This document shows, one piece after another, positions 1 to 8,112 of a stretch of 64,000 nucleotides of DNA. Position numbers and translations under genes: made by a program. The stretch comes from Odoribacter sp. AF15-53 (GTDB lineage: Bacteria > Bacteroidota > Bacteroidia > Bacteroidales > Marinifilaceae). Numbering within the stretch: position 1 is the stretch's first letter; each line of letters starts with the position of its first letter. Under the pieces are notes generated by a model. It was not told the DNA's origin and did no database searches. It was given only the letters and a program-made list of their open reading frames with translations. Location: contig NZ_QUHC01000001.1 in the NCBI RefSeq assembly GCF_003479425.1, positions 930,001 through 994,000 on the forward strand. Reading direction: 5' to 3'.

Positions 1-1140
1 GGATTGGATCGTTTCAGCACGGCTGACAACAAGAGAATTCTGGAAAGGAATTTTGAAAACTGGGCAAAAAGCAACGGGAAAACAAAATATATCGGTTTGA
101 CCGATCGTTTTAAAGGGTTATATGATGCCCGCCGGGAATATATACTGGCTGCAGCCTATGCTTCCGAGGCCGGGTTGGGAGGAGCTGAAGTTATCAAGTT
201 TGCCCGTGGGATCGAACAGGCTTTGGAAAACTATGATAAATTTGAAGACAAGGATAAGCTGAAACAGTCTTTGAAAGATTACGTGGAGGCTTTCTACAAA
301 GATTATGACGTGGCGACGGACCAACAGATTTTGACGGAAATGTTGAAGTTGTATAATAACGAGGAAGTAGGTGATCAGTGGATTCCTTCCGTTGTACGCC
401 TTAGTCCGAAATACGCCAAGAATAACGCGTACGACCGTTTCGCCGCGGATATATTCAAGAAATCACTTTTCACGAATAAAGAACAGCTATTATCGTTTAT
501 TGATCATTTATCGGCTAAATCAATCGAAAAATTAGAAAAAGACCCGGTTATAATATTATCAACGGGTATTTACACGTTGTATTCAGAGAAAATTCGTCCG
601 GAATTAAGCAAGATCGAGAATGAACTAAAATCTTTGAATCGTTTGTGGATGGCCGGATTGATGGACATGCAACCCGACAAGACTTTCTATCCGGATGCCA
701 ATTCAACCTTGAGAATTGCTTACGGGAAAGTGGCCGGATACCATGCTACTGACGCCGTGTATTACACGCATTATACCACCTTGAAAGGTATTATGGAAAA
801 AGATAACCCGAATATCTACGATTATGATGTTCCCCAGAAATTAAGGGATTTGTACAAGAATCGTGATTTCGGACCTTACACGCAAGACGGGGAAGTGCCA
901 GTTTGTTTTATCGCGACAAATCATACCACGGGAGGAAATTCCGGTAGTCCGGTGTTGGATGCGGAAGGCAATCTGATAGGTCTGAACTTCGACCGTGCTT
1001 GGGAAGGAGTGATGTCGGATATGCAATATAGCCCGGAAATCTGTCGGAATATCGCTGTTGACATTCGCTACGTTCTTTTTATCATAGACAAATATGCGGG
1101 TGCTCAACACCTGATTGATGAAATGGAAATCATTCGATAA
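1..1140 (+). CDS. S46 family dipeptidyl-peptidase, DPP11 type (5' truncated by window edge)
   Basis: C-terminal part (about 380 residues) of a periplasmic serine dipeptidyl-peptidase of family S46; family members are about 700 residues, so roughly half lies upstream of the window. The reading frame is open from base 1, so the apparent TTG start at 4 is not a real start. The catalytic serine lies in GGNSGSP (codon 940-942). Exactly 18 residues later, in NFDRAWEG, is Arg (codon 994-996). In the Porphyromonas enzymes this position (673) separates DPP11 (Arg, cleaving after Asp/Glu) from DPP7 (Gly, hydrophobic). The gene therefore probably releases acidic dipeptides from peptides in the periplasm, as in amino-acid-fermenting Bacteroidales. 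It is convergent with the superoxide dismutase gene and shares a hairpin terminator with it. Confidence 0.9.
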   Translation, partial: GLDRFSTADNKRILERNFENWAKSNGKTKYIGLTDRFKGLYDARREYILAAAYASEAGLGGAEVIKFARGIEQALENYDKFEDKDKLKQSLKDYVEAFYKDYDVATDQQILTEMLKLYNNEEVGDQWIPSVVRLSPKYAKNNAYDRFAADIFKKSLFTNKEQLLSFIDHLSAKSIEKLEKDPVIILSTGIYTLYSEKIRPELSKIENELKSLNRLWMAGLMDMQPDKTFYPDANSTLRIAYGKVAGYHATDAVYYTHYTTLKGIMEKDNPNIYDYDVPQKLRDLYKNRDFGPYTQDGEVPVCFIATNHTTGGNSGSPVLDAEGNLIGLNFDRAWEGVMSDMQYSPEICRNIAVDIRYVLFIIDKYAGAQHLIDEMEIIR

Positions 1141-1149
1141 ATAATAAAG

Positions 1150-1178
1150 AAAAATCGGGAGCAAAGCTCCCGATTTTC
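1150..1178. terminator. bidirectional rho-independent terminator
   Basis: Perfect 13-bp stem (GAAAATCGGGAGC, loop AAA, GCTCCCGATTTTC) between the convergent peptidase and superoxide dismutase genes, with A-rich sequence on one side and T-rich on the other. It can serve both strands and abuts the sodB stop codon. Confidence 0.85.
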
Positions 1179-1180
1179 TT

Positions 1181-1837
1181 TTATCCTAATCGTTTGTTTA
1201 CGATGTCCCAGTTTACAATATTCCAGTAATTTTCGATGTATTTCGGTCTTGCGTTTTGAGTATCCAAGTAGTAGGCATGTTCCCAAACGTCAATCGTTAA
1301 AATTGGTTTTTTACCATGTTTCAGTGGCGTATCAGCGTTACCAGTTTGCACGATTTCCAGTTTACCGCTCTTGTCAACAACCAACCAGGCCCATCCTGAA
1401 CCAAATAAGGTAGTGGCTGCTTTAGCAAAAGCTTCTTTGAAGGCGTCAAAGCTACCGAATGATTTATCAATTAATTCTTTCACTTTTCCCGTTGGGGTAA
1501 CTTTCGTTGCGTTGTGAGCTTGGAAAGCCTCGAAATAGAATATATGGTTGTAAGTTTGTGCCGCATTGTTGAATATACCACCTTCGGATTTCATCACGAT
1601 ACCTTCCAAGCACATTTTCTCGAATTCGGTTCCGGTGATCAAGTTATTCATGTTCGTGATATAAGTGGCAAGATGTTTGCCATAGTGGTATTGAATGGTT
1701 CTCTCACTAATATAAGGCTCTAATGCGTTTTCTTTATAGGGGAGAGGAGGTAATTTAAATTTGTTGTCTTCACCTCTTGCATTTATAATATCCGATGACA
1801 TTAGCACGTCTAGATCTTTGTACTCTTCTGTTTTCAT
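1181..1837 (-). CDS. sodB: superoxide dismutase, iron type
   Basis: Dismutates superoxide to peroxide and oxygen. At 218 aa it is about 20 residues longer than usual because of an N-terminal extension before the KLPPLPYKENALEP segment. Predicted metal ligands are His51 (QYHYGKH), His98 (YNHIFYF), Asp183 and His187 (DVWEHAYY). Iron preference is suggested by Gln94 in NNAAQ (the Fe-SOD active-site glutamine), no Gln at the Mn-SOD position (TGNADTPL) and Thr181 before IDVWEH, where Mn or cambialistic enzymes have Gly. Phe replaces Trp in the usual NHTFYW motif, which I also recall in the Porphyromonas enzyme. The start at 1837 is preceded by AAGGAT; a second Met at residue 13 is possible. Monocistronic. 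Confidence 0.95.
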   Translation of the reverse strand: MKTEEYKDLDVLMSSDIINARGEDNKFKLPPLPYKENALEPYISERTIQYHYGKHLATYITNMNNLITGTEFEKMCLEGIVMKSEGGIFNNAAQTYNHIFYFEAFQAHNATKVTPTGKVKELIDKSFGSFDAFKEAFAKAATTLFGSGWAWLVVDKSGKLEIVQTGNADTPLKHGKKPILTIDVWEHAYYLDTQNARPKYIENYWNIVNWDIVNKRLG

Positions 1838-2023
1838 ATCCTTATGTTTTAAAATTAAACTGTTTTAAATTTACTAATTCTATTAGATAGATACGACAAA
1901 ATGTAAAAAGAGGTTTCATTTTTAGACAAAAAATATGATTTTCTTTTTTTCGGATAGGAAAGTAAAGATTATTATCGTGAATACAGGAGGGAGGAGTCCT
2001 TTTTTGGGGGTGACAACGAATCT

Positions 2024-2066
2024 AAAACACCCCAAAAAATCATTATCGGACTTTTTGGGGTGTTTT
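2024..2066 (-). terminator. terminator downstream of the lipoprotein gene
   Basis: Perfect 15-bp inverted repeat (AAAACACCCCAAAAA and its complement) around a 13-nt loop, 24 bp beyond the stop codon of the minus-strand lipoprotein gene. It probably ends the TonB receptor-lipoprotein transcript. Confidence 0.75.
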
Positions 2067-2089
2067 AAATTTTACTTTCCGGCTTATTT

Positions 2090-2752
2090 CTACCGTTTTA
2101 AAATAACCCCGAATTCAAGCGTATTTGTTTTATTCATTACTCCCGTGACATAGGCGGTAATACCTGCAATCTCTGCGGGTGTGGCATCCGGCTTAATTTG
2201 ATTTACAAGCATGGGCAACATCGTTTGAAGCATTCCCTGAACAGCGACTTTATTCAAGTACATAATCAAATTTCCGTCTTCAAATTTATATATCAAGCTG
2301 ATTTCCGGAATGTTAATTTCTTTTTGTGCAATTTTTTCAAGAGCATCTTTATCAATCGTGACCCCGATTACATTGTTTTGTACGACGTAGGCTGCCTTTA
2401 AAGAGGCTGCTTTTCCGTCCATGGTCATCATAATCTCAAGTTCCGAATTCGAGACAAACTTGATACCGGTGAAATAATCACTCATTTTATCATTTGCAAT
2501 CTCTTTCAAGAATCCGGCTGCGAGATTTGCAGGAACTGCCGTCAGTCCACTTAATGCCGGATTAATAAAACCCAGATCGACGCCTTCCGGCAATTGAATG
2601 TTTGCATCTTGATAATCAAATACTAGATGGCAATTTTCATATTTCCAAGTCCCGGTTAAATCTTCCGTGTCTTTATCATCATCATCACTACAAGAATAAC
2701 ATGTACATACCGTCAATAGCACGGCTACTAAGTAAATTAATTTGTTTTTCAT
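2090..2752 (-). CDS. putative surface-exposed lipoprotein, unknown function
   Basis: 220 aa with an SPII signal peptide; the predicted lipidated Cys21 (CYSC) is followed by SDDDDKD. Acidic residues straight after the cysteine match the lipoprotein export signal that sends Bacteroidota lipoproteins to the cell surface. The mature part begins with a short GTWKYENC segment, as seen in lipocalin-like or DUF49xx-type Bacteroidales lipoproteins, then has alternating beta and helical stretches. I could not assign a named family. It lies 17 bp downstream of a TonB-dependent receptor on the same strand, so it may be a ligand-capturing partner of that receptor. That role is inferred from position only. 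Confidence 0.75.
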   Translation of the reverse strand: MKNKLIYLVAVLLTVCTCYSCSDDDDKDTEDLTGTWKYENCHLVFDYQDANIQLPEGVDLGFINPALSGLTAVPANLAAGFLKEIANDKMSDYFTGIKFVSNSELEIMMTMDGKAASLKAAYVVQNNVIGVTIDKDALEKIAQKEINIPEISLIYKFEDGNLIMYLNKVAVQGMLQTMLPMLVNQIKPDATPAEIAGITAYVTGVMNKTNTLEFGVILKR

Positions 2753-2769
2753 ATCGCGTATTATTAAAA

Positions 2770-4905
2770 TTATAATTTTATAGTTATTGAAGCTCCAAAG
2801 CGAGATGGTGCTCCGGATTGTCCCGACTGCAAGTATTCCGGCAAATTCCTACCAACCGGACTGTTGAACATATAACAGAAGAATGCCTTGTCAAGAATGT
2901 TCTTCCCCCACACGTGGAAGTCTATATGTTTGCCGGAAACACTCAAATCTAAATTCCATAAGAAATAAGGTTTTTGCTTCATCGTGTTCGCCTCGTCGAA
3001 ATATTGGGTTCCGAAACCGGTGACTGATGTATTCGCCATGAAAGTTTTAAACAAAGATGATCTTACATTCTTGGAATATGCGAATCCCGTGTTCATCGTG
3101 AATTCCGGGGCCATCACTATCTTATTACCCTCGTATTCTTTCGTTAGATGATGGTAATATTCCGAGTTACTGTAACCGGAAGAGAGGAAGTAAATCAATT
3201 GTGGCATACATTCCCAGCTCAGGTCGATTTCTGCCCCTAGGCTTCGTGCATCTCCCGCATTCTTAATGATCGGACCCATCATTTCCATCACGAAAATCTG
3301 CTGATCTTTCCAGTCAATATAGAAAAGAGCCCCGTTCATGTTAAAACGTCCGTTAGGACTAAAATATTTGGCTCCGATCTCGTAATTCCACAAAGATTCT
3401 TTGCTGTAGTCCAGTTTCACGATTTGAGTGGTCATCTCATTAGAAATAATGTTGTATCCCCCGGCTTTGTAACCTTTGGAAACATTCACGTAAGTTGATA
3501 ACATTTCGTTCCATTTTTGTAAAATGGAAAACTTGGGTAACCAGGATGCGTACGAGTGGTCTTCGTCCCAATCATGATAGCCTTCCAATTTACTGGCCCC
3601 GTGAAATAACAGGCTATCCCGGTAGGTAAGGGAGGCTTTCTCGTAATCATACCTGATCCCGGCCGAGACGAACAATCCCGGTAGAAGGTTTTTCAGCGTG
3701 ATTTGCCCGTACCCGGCAATTCCCCAAGTCGAAGTATTGTTATAATACGCGGCTTGATCCAAGTCCAAGGGAAGCAACAGGTGACGTTCTGTTCCGAAAG
3801 TTGCCAAATAGTCGTTCGTCAAATCCTTGTAGAACCCGAAGCTCCCGATCGTCCAATCCATTTTTTCTCCCTGTGTGGATTGATAGTTGATTTCCTGCGT
3901 GATCAGGTCTTGATTGGACTCTTTACCGTTCTGGAATACATCGTGATACGTGAAATCGGCATCGAGTTCCTGCTTGTCTTTGGACCACGCGTAAGAAGTT
4001 ATCCAGTTTAACGTGGTTCGCGAAAAATGCTTTTGTACATTCACGTTGGCAGACAATAAATCCCGTTTGTAGGAGGCGTCCGCATTGTAATTTACCCGAT
4101 AACGATGTACTTTCAGTGAATCAATGGCATGGTAGGCGTAACCGTCATCAAAGCTATGATTGTAATTCACGCCGAAAGCGATTTTCCAAGAGGCATCCGT
4201 GAATACGCTTGCCTGGTAGCGGATGTCGTACGAATCGGATTTGTTTGGTTTACCCCCGGTAAAGTCATTTTTAAAATAGCCGTCGGTACGGTTATAGGCA
4301 AATGACAGTTTGTTATACAAAATTTTTTCGATGGGAAGGTTCGCCATAACCATATAATTTTGTGAATTATAGCTGGAATACCCGGCTTTTGCCTGTAATG
4401 AAAATTTCGTGGCAGGTGGGTTGGTTCGGATATTTATTAATCCGATAATACTGTTTCGCCCATACAAGGTTGTTTGCGGACCTCGCAACACTTCGATCTG
4501 TTTGATGTCGTAAAGATCAAAGATAAAAGCGTTTTTATCAAAGATCGGTACACCGTCAACATATAATCCCACGGGAGGAGTTCCCGATACAGTTCCGATT
4601 CCGCGGACGTAGAGTGGGGTTGAAAGTTTTAGCCCGCCTTCCTGCATGTAAAAATTAGGGACAATTCCCGATAAGTTTCGGAGGTCCGGGTTGTTCTCGT
4701 TCAACAGGTTTTTACCACTGATCACGCTAAGGGCTATGGGAATCTCGCTGATAGACAATTCTCTTTTCTCTGCCGTGATAACGACTTCTTTTAATTGCTT
4801 GATGACATTGAACGTTGAATCATTTGTCTGTACGGTCTGCGACCGTTGTGCAAATAAACAACCGGACATAAAAGTCAATAGCAACGTGCTATATATTATC
4901 CGCAT
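2770..4905 (-). CDS. TonB-dependent outer-membrane receptor
   Basis: 711 aa. A signal peptide (about residues 1-19, ending FAQ) is followed directly by a plug domain with a TonB-box-like LKEVVITAEKRE segment, RGIGTVSG, LYVDGVPIF, IEVLRGPQTTLYGRNS and a long beta barrel ending ASITIKL. There is no N-terminal carboxypeptidase-like domain, so it is not a SusC/RagA type and is closer to siderophore, haem or cobalamin receptors. The substrate cannot be read from sequence. It is followed after 17 bp by a lipoprotein gene, and a small predicted secreted protein is encoded 65 bp upstream on the same strand. perR is divergent from this group. Confidence 0.92.
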   Translation of the reverse strand: MRIIYSTLLLTFMSGCLFAQRSQTVQTNDSTFNVIKQLKEVVITAEKRELSISEIPIALSVISGKNLLNENNPDLRNLSGIVPNFYMQEGGLKLSTPLYVRGIGTVSGTPPVGLYVDGVPIFDKNAFIFDLYDIKQIEVLRGPQTTLYGRNSIIGLINIRTNPPATKFSLQAKAGYSSYNSQNYMVMANLPIEKILYNKLSFAYNRTDGYFKNDFTGGKPNKSDSYDIRYQASVFTDASWKIAFGVNYNHSFDDGYAYHAIDSLKVHRYRVNYNADASYKRDLLSANVNVQKHFSRTTLNWITSYAWSKDKQELDADFTYHDVFQNGKESNQDLITQEINYQSTQGEKMDWTIGSFGFYKDLTNDYLATFGTERHLLLPLDLDQAAYYNNTSTWGIAGYGQITLKNLLPGLFVSAGIRYDYEKASLTYRDSLLFHGASKLEGYHDWDEDHSYASWLPKFSILQKWNEMLSTYVNVSKGYKAGGYNIISNEMTTQIVKLDYSKESLWNYEIGAKYFSPNGRFNMNGALFYIDWKDQQIFVMEMMGPIIKNAGDARSLGAEIDLSWECMPQLIYFLSSGYSNSEYYHHLTKEYEGNKIVMAPEFTMNTGFAYSKNVRSSLFKTFMANTSVTGFGTQYFDEANTMKQKPYFLWNLDLSVSGKHIDFHVWGKNILDKAFFCYMFNSPVGRNLPEYLQSGQSGAPSRFGASITIKL

Positions 4906-4970
4906 GGATGTTGTTTTTGATTAAAATATACTGTTTTATTCTACACTTTGTGAAAGTATGTGGCTCTGAA

Positions 4971-5291
4971 TCAAACTACCGGGGGAGCCCGAAGGGCTGT
5001 TATAGAGAGATTGGGATCTTTGTATATGAAACAAGTATATCGTCTGATATTTGACGGATCATTTTTTACACTTACGCGGGGAAGTTCTTTTTTAGAAGCC
5101 GTGTCTTTTTTTTCCGTAGTCCGGTAACTATAATAGACCTCGTTTTCGTTCACTTTATAGGTCGCAACAGTCTCGTATCCAGGAAGTGCATCCGGGAGCT
5201 TTGTTTCGTTTTGTGAATAAAAACATATCACGAAGAATGCAGAAACAAGCAAGTAAACAAATATGTTCGTAGATGGTCCTATAAAAAACAT
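4971..5291 (-). CDS. small hypothetical protein with N-terminal membrane segment
   Basis: 106 aa with a hydrophobic N-terminal stretch (IFVYLLVSAFFVICFYS, about residues 10-26) that could be a signal peptide or anchor, then a polar domain rich in Lys, Glu and Tyr. No family recognised. It lies 65 bp upstream of the TonB receptor on the same strand and diverges from perR, so it may be the first gene of that unit. Support is only an open frame, a plausible export signal and position. The start is uncertain. Confidence 0.45.
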   Translation of the reverse strand: MFFIGPSTNIFVYLLVSAFFVICFYSQNETKLPDALPGYETVATYKVNENEVYYSYRTTEKKDTASKKELPRVSVKNDPSNIRRYTCFIYKDPNLSITALRAPPVV

Positions 5292-5401
5292 GGTGCAAAT
5301 CTATAAAATATTGGATTGGTATATACCGGGTTAGACAAAAAAAATCAGATAGATTCTCTAATTAGAACAGTTCTAAATTTTCTCGAAAAAAGGAAGTGAG
5401 T

Positions 5402-5432
5402 GTTGCATTTATAAAAAAGATAACGATATTTG
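5402..5432 (+). promoter_or_regulatory. predicted perR promoter
   Basis: GTTG (5402-5405), 19-nt spacer, GATATTTG (5425-5432): one mismatch in each box from the Bacteroidota consensus TTTG-N19-TAnnTTTG. The perR start codon is 37 bp downstream. Confidence 0.5.
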
Positions 5433-5468
5433 CACTCGATATAAAATTGTAACAATTACAAATAAACA

Positions 5469-5912
5469 ATGAATACAGTTCAAGATACGAGAGAGTATTT
5501 GCTGAAATATAACATCAAGCCGTCAATGCAGCGAATGGCTATCATGGATTTCTTGATAGCTAACCGGATTCATCCCACGGCTGACGAGATTTACAATGCT
5601 TTATATCCGACGATTCCCACGTTGTCAAAAACAACCGTGTACAATACGTTGAAATTGTTCACGGAACAAGGAGCCGTAAAAGCGCTTGTAATTGACGAGA
5701 AAAACGTGCGTTTTGATATTGACACGACAAGTCACGCCCATTTCATGTGTTTGGGATGCGGGTGCGTGTACGATCTCCCGATAGAGAACCAAGAGGCAAT
5801 ACAACTGGAAGGCGTGGGGGAGTTGACTATCACTGAAATTCACCTTTATTACAAGGGGTATTGTAAAAAATGCGCCGAGGGAAAAGGAAAAAACATATTA
5901 TTATTACATTAA
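5469..5912 (+). CDS. perR: Fur-family peroxide-responsive repressor (PerR-like)
   Basis: 147 aa. N-terminal winged helix (about 1-80) with recognition region [12 protein letters not shown], then a dimerisation/metal domain. Two zinc-binding CxxC pairs are visible (Cys94/Cys97 and Cys132/Cys135). The candidate regulatory metal site (His35, Asp83/Asp85, His89, His91, Asp102) aligns at constant offset with Bacillus PerR; the Asp of VYDLP corresponds to PerR Asp104, where Fur has Glu. PerR senses peroxide by metal-catalysed histidine oxidation and represses peroxide-defence genes. The rubrerythrin gene begins 11 bp downstream, which supports PerR over Fur. Confidence 0.88.
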   Translation: MNTVQDTREYLLKYNIKPSMQRMAIMDFLIANRIHPTADEIYNALYPTIPTLSKTTVYNTLKLFTEQGAVKALVIDEKNVRFDIDTTSHAHFMCLGCGCVYDLPIENQEAIQLEGVGELTITEIHLYYKGYCKKCAEGKGKNILLLH

Positions 5913-5923
5913 AAAAGTGCGTT

Positions 5924-6472
5924 ATGAAAAAATTTATCTGTACAGTATGCGGTTACGTTCATGAAGGAGATGAAGCCCCGGAATTTTGTCCTCAATGCAA
6001 ACAACCGAAGAGTAAATTCAAGGAATTGGTTGAAACTGAAGGAGCTTTGACTTTCGTTGATGAACATCGTATTGGAGTTGCTAAAGGTGTTGATCCGGAA
6101 GTTCTTGAAGGACTAAGAGCTCATTTTAACGGAGAATGTACGGAAGTCGGTATGTATTTGGCAATGAGTCGTCAAGCTGATCGCGAGGGATATCCTGAAA
6201 TTGCGGAAGCATTCAAACGTTATGCTTGGGAAGAAGCGGAACACGCTTCTAAATTTGCAGAACTTCTGGGTGAATGCGTGTGGGATACCAAGACGAATTT
6301 GAAAAAACGTATGGAAGCAGAAGCCGGGGCTTGCGAGGACAAAAAACGTATCGCCACGCTGGCTAAAAAATTAGATTTGGATGCGATTCATGACACCGTG
6401 CATGAGATGTGCAAGGACGAAGCGCGTCACGGTAAAGGTTTCGAGGGATTGTATAATCGCTATTTCAAATAA
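5924..6472 (+). CDS. rbr: rubrerythrin with N-terminal rubredoxin domain
   Basis: 182 aa from ATG 5924; a longer open frame starting inside perR is discounted because [11 protein letters not shown] is the natural N-terminus. A rubredoxin-like iron site (CTVCGY and CPQCK, residues about 4-25) precedes a diiron four-helix domain with EEAEHASKF and DEARHGKGF. In classical rubrerythrin the rubredoxin is C-terminal; this order is that of reverse rubrerythrins. The family reduces hydrogen peroxide (and in some cases oxygen) with electrons from NAD(P)H via redox partners. Probably cotranscribed with and controlled by PerR. Confidence 0.93.
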   Translation: MKKFICTVCGYVHEGDEAPEFCPQCKQPKSKFKELVETEGALTFVDEHRIGVAKGVDPEVLEGLRAHFNGECTEVGMYLAMSRQADREGYPEIAEAFKRYAWEEAEHASKFAELLGECVWDTKTNLKKRMEAEAGACEDKKRIATLAKKLDLDAIHDTVHEMCKDEARHGKGFEGLYNRYFK

Positions 6473-6510
6473 TCAAAGTACCTTATAAATCATAAGTAGT
6501 ACTTCTAATT

Positions 6511-6553
6511 AATCAACAATGGATCATTGCAAATCATTGATCTGTTGTTGATT
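6511..6553 (+). terminator. probable terminator after rubrerythrin
   Basis: 16-nt arms (6511-6526 and 6538-6553) with two mismatches around an 11-nt loop, followed by an AT-rich stretch. It lies 38 bp beyond the rubrerythrin stop and probably closes the perR-rbr transcript. Confidence 0.55.
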
Positions 6554-6647
6554 AATATTTTATTTCAATTTTTATACTTGATTAGCGTAACTTTGCTTCT
6601 TATCTTCTCGTAATACAAACAAATTAGAACTTAACACGGAAATTTGT

Positions 6648-7232
6648 ATGAGAACTTATAGATGCGAAGACGTCACTTTATCAGATAAAGGCATAGACAG
6701 TAGAGGTTGGTTGTGTAATCCTCAGGAAAAAGGTAAAAAACCAGCGATCCTAGTTTTAGGACCTAAAAATACTTCAACAATCCCTGTATTATTACAATAC
6801 GCCACGCGTTTGGCAAATTATGGTTTTGTTGTTTTGGGACTGGAAGAAACTCAAAATGTGAAGGCGGCTATTGATTATTTGAGTTTGAAGGATGAAGTGG
6901 ACCCGAATAAAATGTATGCCATGGGTATATGTAACGGGACCAATGAAGTCTTGGCAAGTACGGAAGCTGAAAAACGCTTAAAAGCGATTGCCCTCGTGGC
7001 CGGATGTTACAAACGGAAAGAGGCTTCCCGGGTAAAAGTCCCCACGATTGTCATTCACGGGGGAGAAAACGAGCAAGGGTATCAATCGGCAAGACGTGTG
7101 TACGATACGATCTGTGCTGAAGAGAAACTCGCTATATGGGAAGGTTCTGTTTCCCATGCCCAGTATTTTGATGATCCACTCGTGTTGGACAAAACGGTAC
7201 GTAACGTTTTCCGTTGGTTTAAAACACATTGA
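6648..7232 (+). CDS. small alpha/beta-hydrolase, dienelactone-hydrolase-like, Cys nucleophile
   Basis: 194 aa, shorter than typical dienelactone hydrolases (about 230-240). The nucleophile elbow reads AMGICNGTNE, giving G-I-Cys95-N-G, so the nucleophile is Cys rather than Ser as in dienelactone hydrolases. His170 (GSVSHAQYF) is the likely catalytic histidine. The usual acid after HG is replaced by a GGEN sequence, so the acid is uncertain. No signal peptide, hence cytoplasmic. Substrate unknown. It follows perR-rbr but is separated by a hairpin, so it may have its own promoter. Confidence 0.75.
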   Translation: MRTYRCEDVTLSDKGIDSRGWLCNPQEKGKKPAILVLGPKNTSTIPVLLQYATRLANYGFVVLGLEETQNVKAAIDYLSLKDEVDPNKMYAMGICNGTNEVLASTEAEKRLKAIALVAGCYKRKEASRVKVPTIVIHGGENEQGYQSARRVYDTICAEEKLAIWEGSVSHAQYFDDPLVLDKTVRNVFRWFKTH

Positions 7233-7255
7233 CAACCACACTATATATTTGAAAA

Positions 7256-7281
7256 GACCGCCGCTAGTACTAGCGGCGGTC
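7256..7281. terminator. bidirectional terminator
   Basis: A 26-nt perfect palindrome (13-bp arms beginning GACCGCCGCTAGT), flanked by AAAA and TTTT, between the convergent hydrolase and thiD genes. Confidence 0.85.
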
Positions 7282-7288
7282 TTTTATT

Positions 7289-8098
7289 TTATTCCCACCA
7301 TTGATAAAAGTGATGGATGGCACCATGACCGTGTCCGATCCGGTATTCGGCGGCCGTCTCGATAGCCCCGTGCAGGTATTGTAATGCGGCGGCCACGGCT
7401 TGCTCCAAGGGGAGGTCGTGAGCCAGATAAGCGGCGATAGCGGAAGACAAGGAGCACCCCGTACCATGCGTGTTTGGAGTGTCGATCTTCTTCGAGGGGT
7501 AGCGGTATTCCTGATCGTTCGTGCAATCAATTAAAACATCTGTTATTTCCTCGCATTCCAGATGCCCCGCTTTCAGTAACACATTACGAGCCCCGACCTT
7601 TTTTAAAGCGGGAATTGCGAGATACAAATCTTCTTGTGTTTGTATCTTCTTACCGGATAAAATCTCAATCTCGTAAATATTCGGGGTGATTAACGTGGCC
7701 AGCGGGAAAAGTTCTTTCTGGAGGACTATAATCGCCTCTTTCTGCACCAATAAATCTCCAGATGTGGCCACCATGACGGGGTCTACCACGATATGTTTGA
7801 TCGGGTAATCCGCAAGTACGCGGGTTATTGTCTGGATGACTTCCACGGAATGTAACATCCCGATTTTCACCGTGTCAGCACCGATATCATCCAGGCAGGC
7901 CCGAATTTGGGCTTCGATAACCTGAACGGGGAGCGGCTCAATCGCTTTCACTCCCAACGTGTTTTGCGCCGTGACGGCAGTTATCGCGGTCATGGCAAAA
8001 CATCCGCAAGCGGAAATTGATTTTAAATCCGCCTGTATTCCTGCACCGCCACCACTATCTGATCCGGCAATGGATAAAACTCTTTTATAAGTCTTCAT
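7289..8098 (-). CDS. thiD: hydroxymethylpyrimidine/phosphomethylpyrimidine kinase
   Basis: 269 aa from ATG 8098 (MKTYKRVLSIAGSDSG); an upstream in-frame Met at 8182 lies inside the neighbouring gene and is discounted. PfkB/ribokinase fold with the hallmark AGSDSGGGAGIQADLK near the N-terminus, the VDPVMVATSGD segment and the anion-hole motif NTHGTGCS. It phosphorylates HMP and HMP-P to make the pyrimidine half of thiamine. Other thiamine genes are not in the window. The methyltransferase gene ends 15 bp upstream on the same strand, so the two may be cotranscribed. Confidence 0.95.
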   Translation of the reverse strand: MKTYKRVLSIAGSDSGGGAGIQADLKSISACGCFAMTAITAVTAQNTLGVKAIEPLPVQVIEAQIRACLDDIGADTVKIGMLHSVEVIQTITRVLADYPIKHIVVDPVMVATSGDLLVQKEAIIVLQKELFPLATLITPNIYEIEILSGKKIQTQEDLYLAIPALKKVGARNVLLKAGHLECEEITDVLIDCTNDQEYRYPSKKIDTPNTHGTGCSLSSAIAAYLAHDLPLEQAVAAALQYLHGAIETAAEYRIGHGHGAIHHFYQWWE

Positions 8099-8112
8099 CG
8101 TTTTTCTATTAA

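Noticed and set aside
5296..5303. CAAATCTA read as a minus-strand -7 box for the 106-aa protein
   Set aside because: It lies only a few bases from the start codon and has no -33 element at a workable distance; likely chance.
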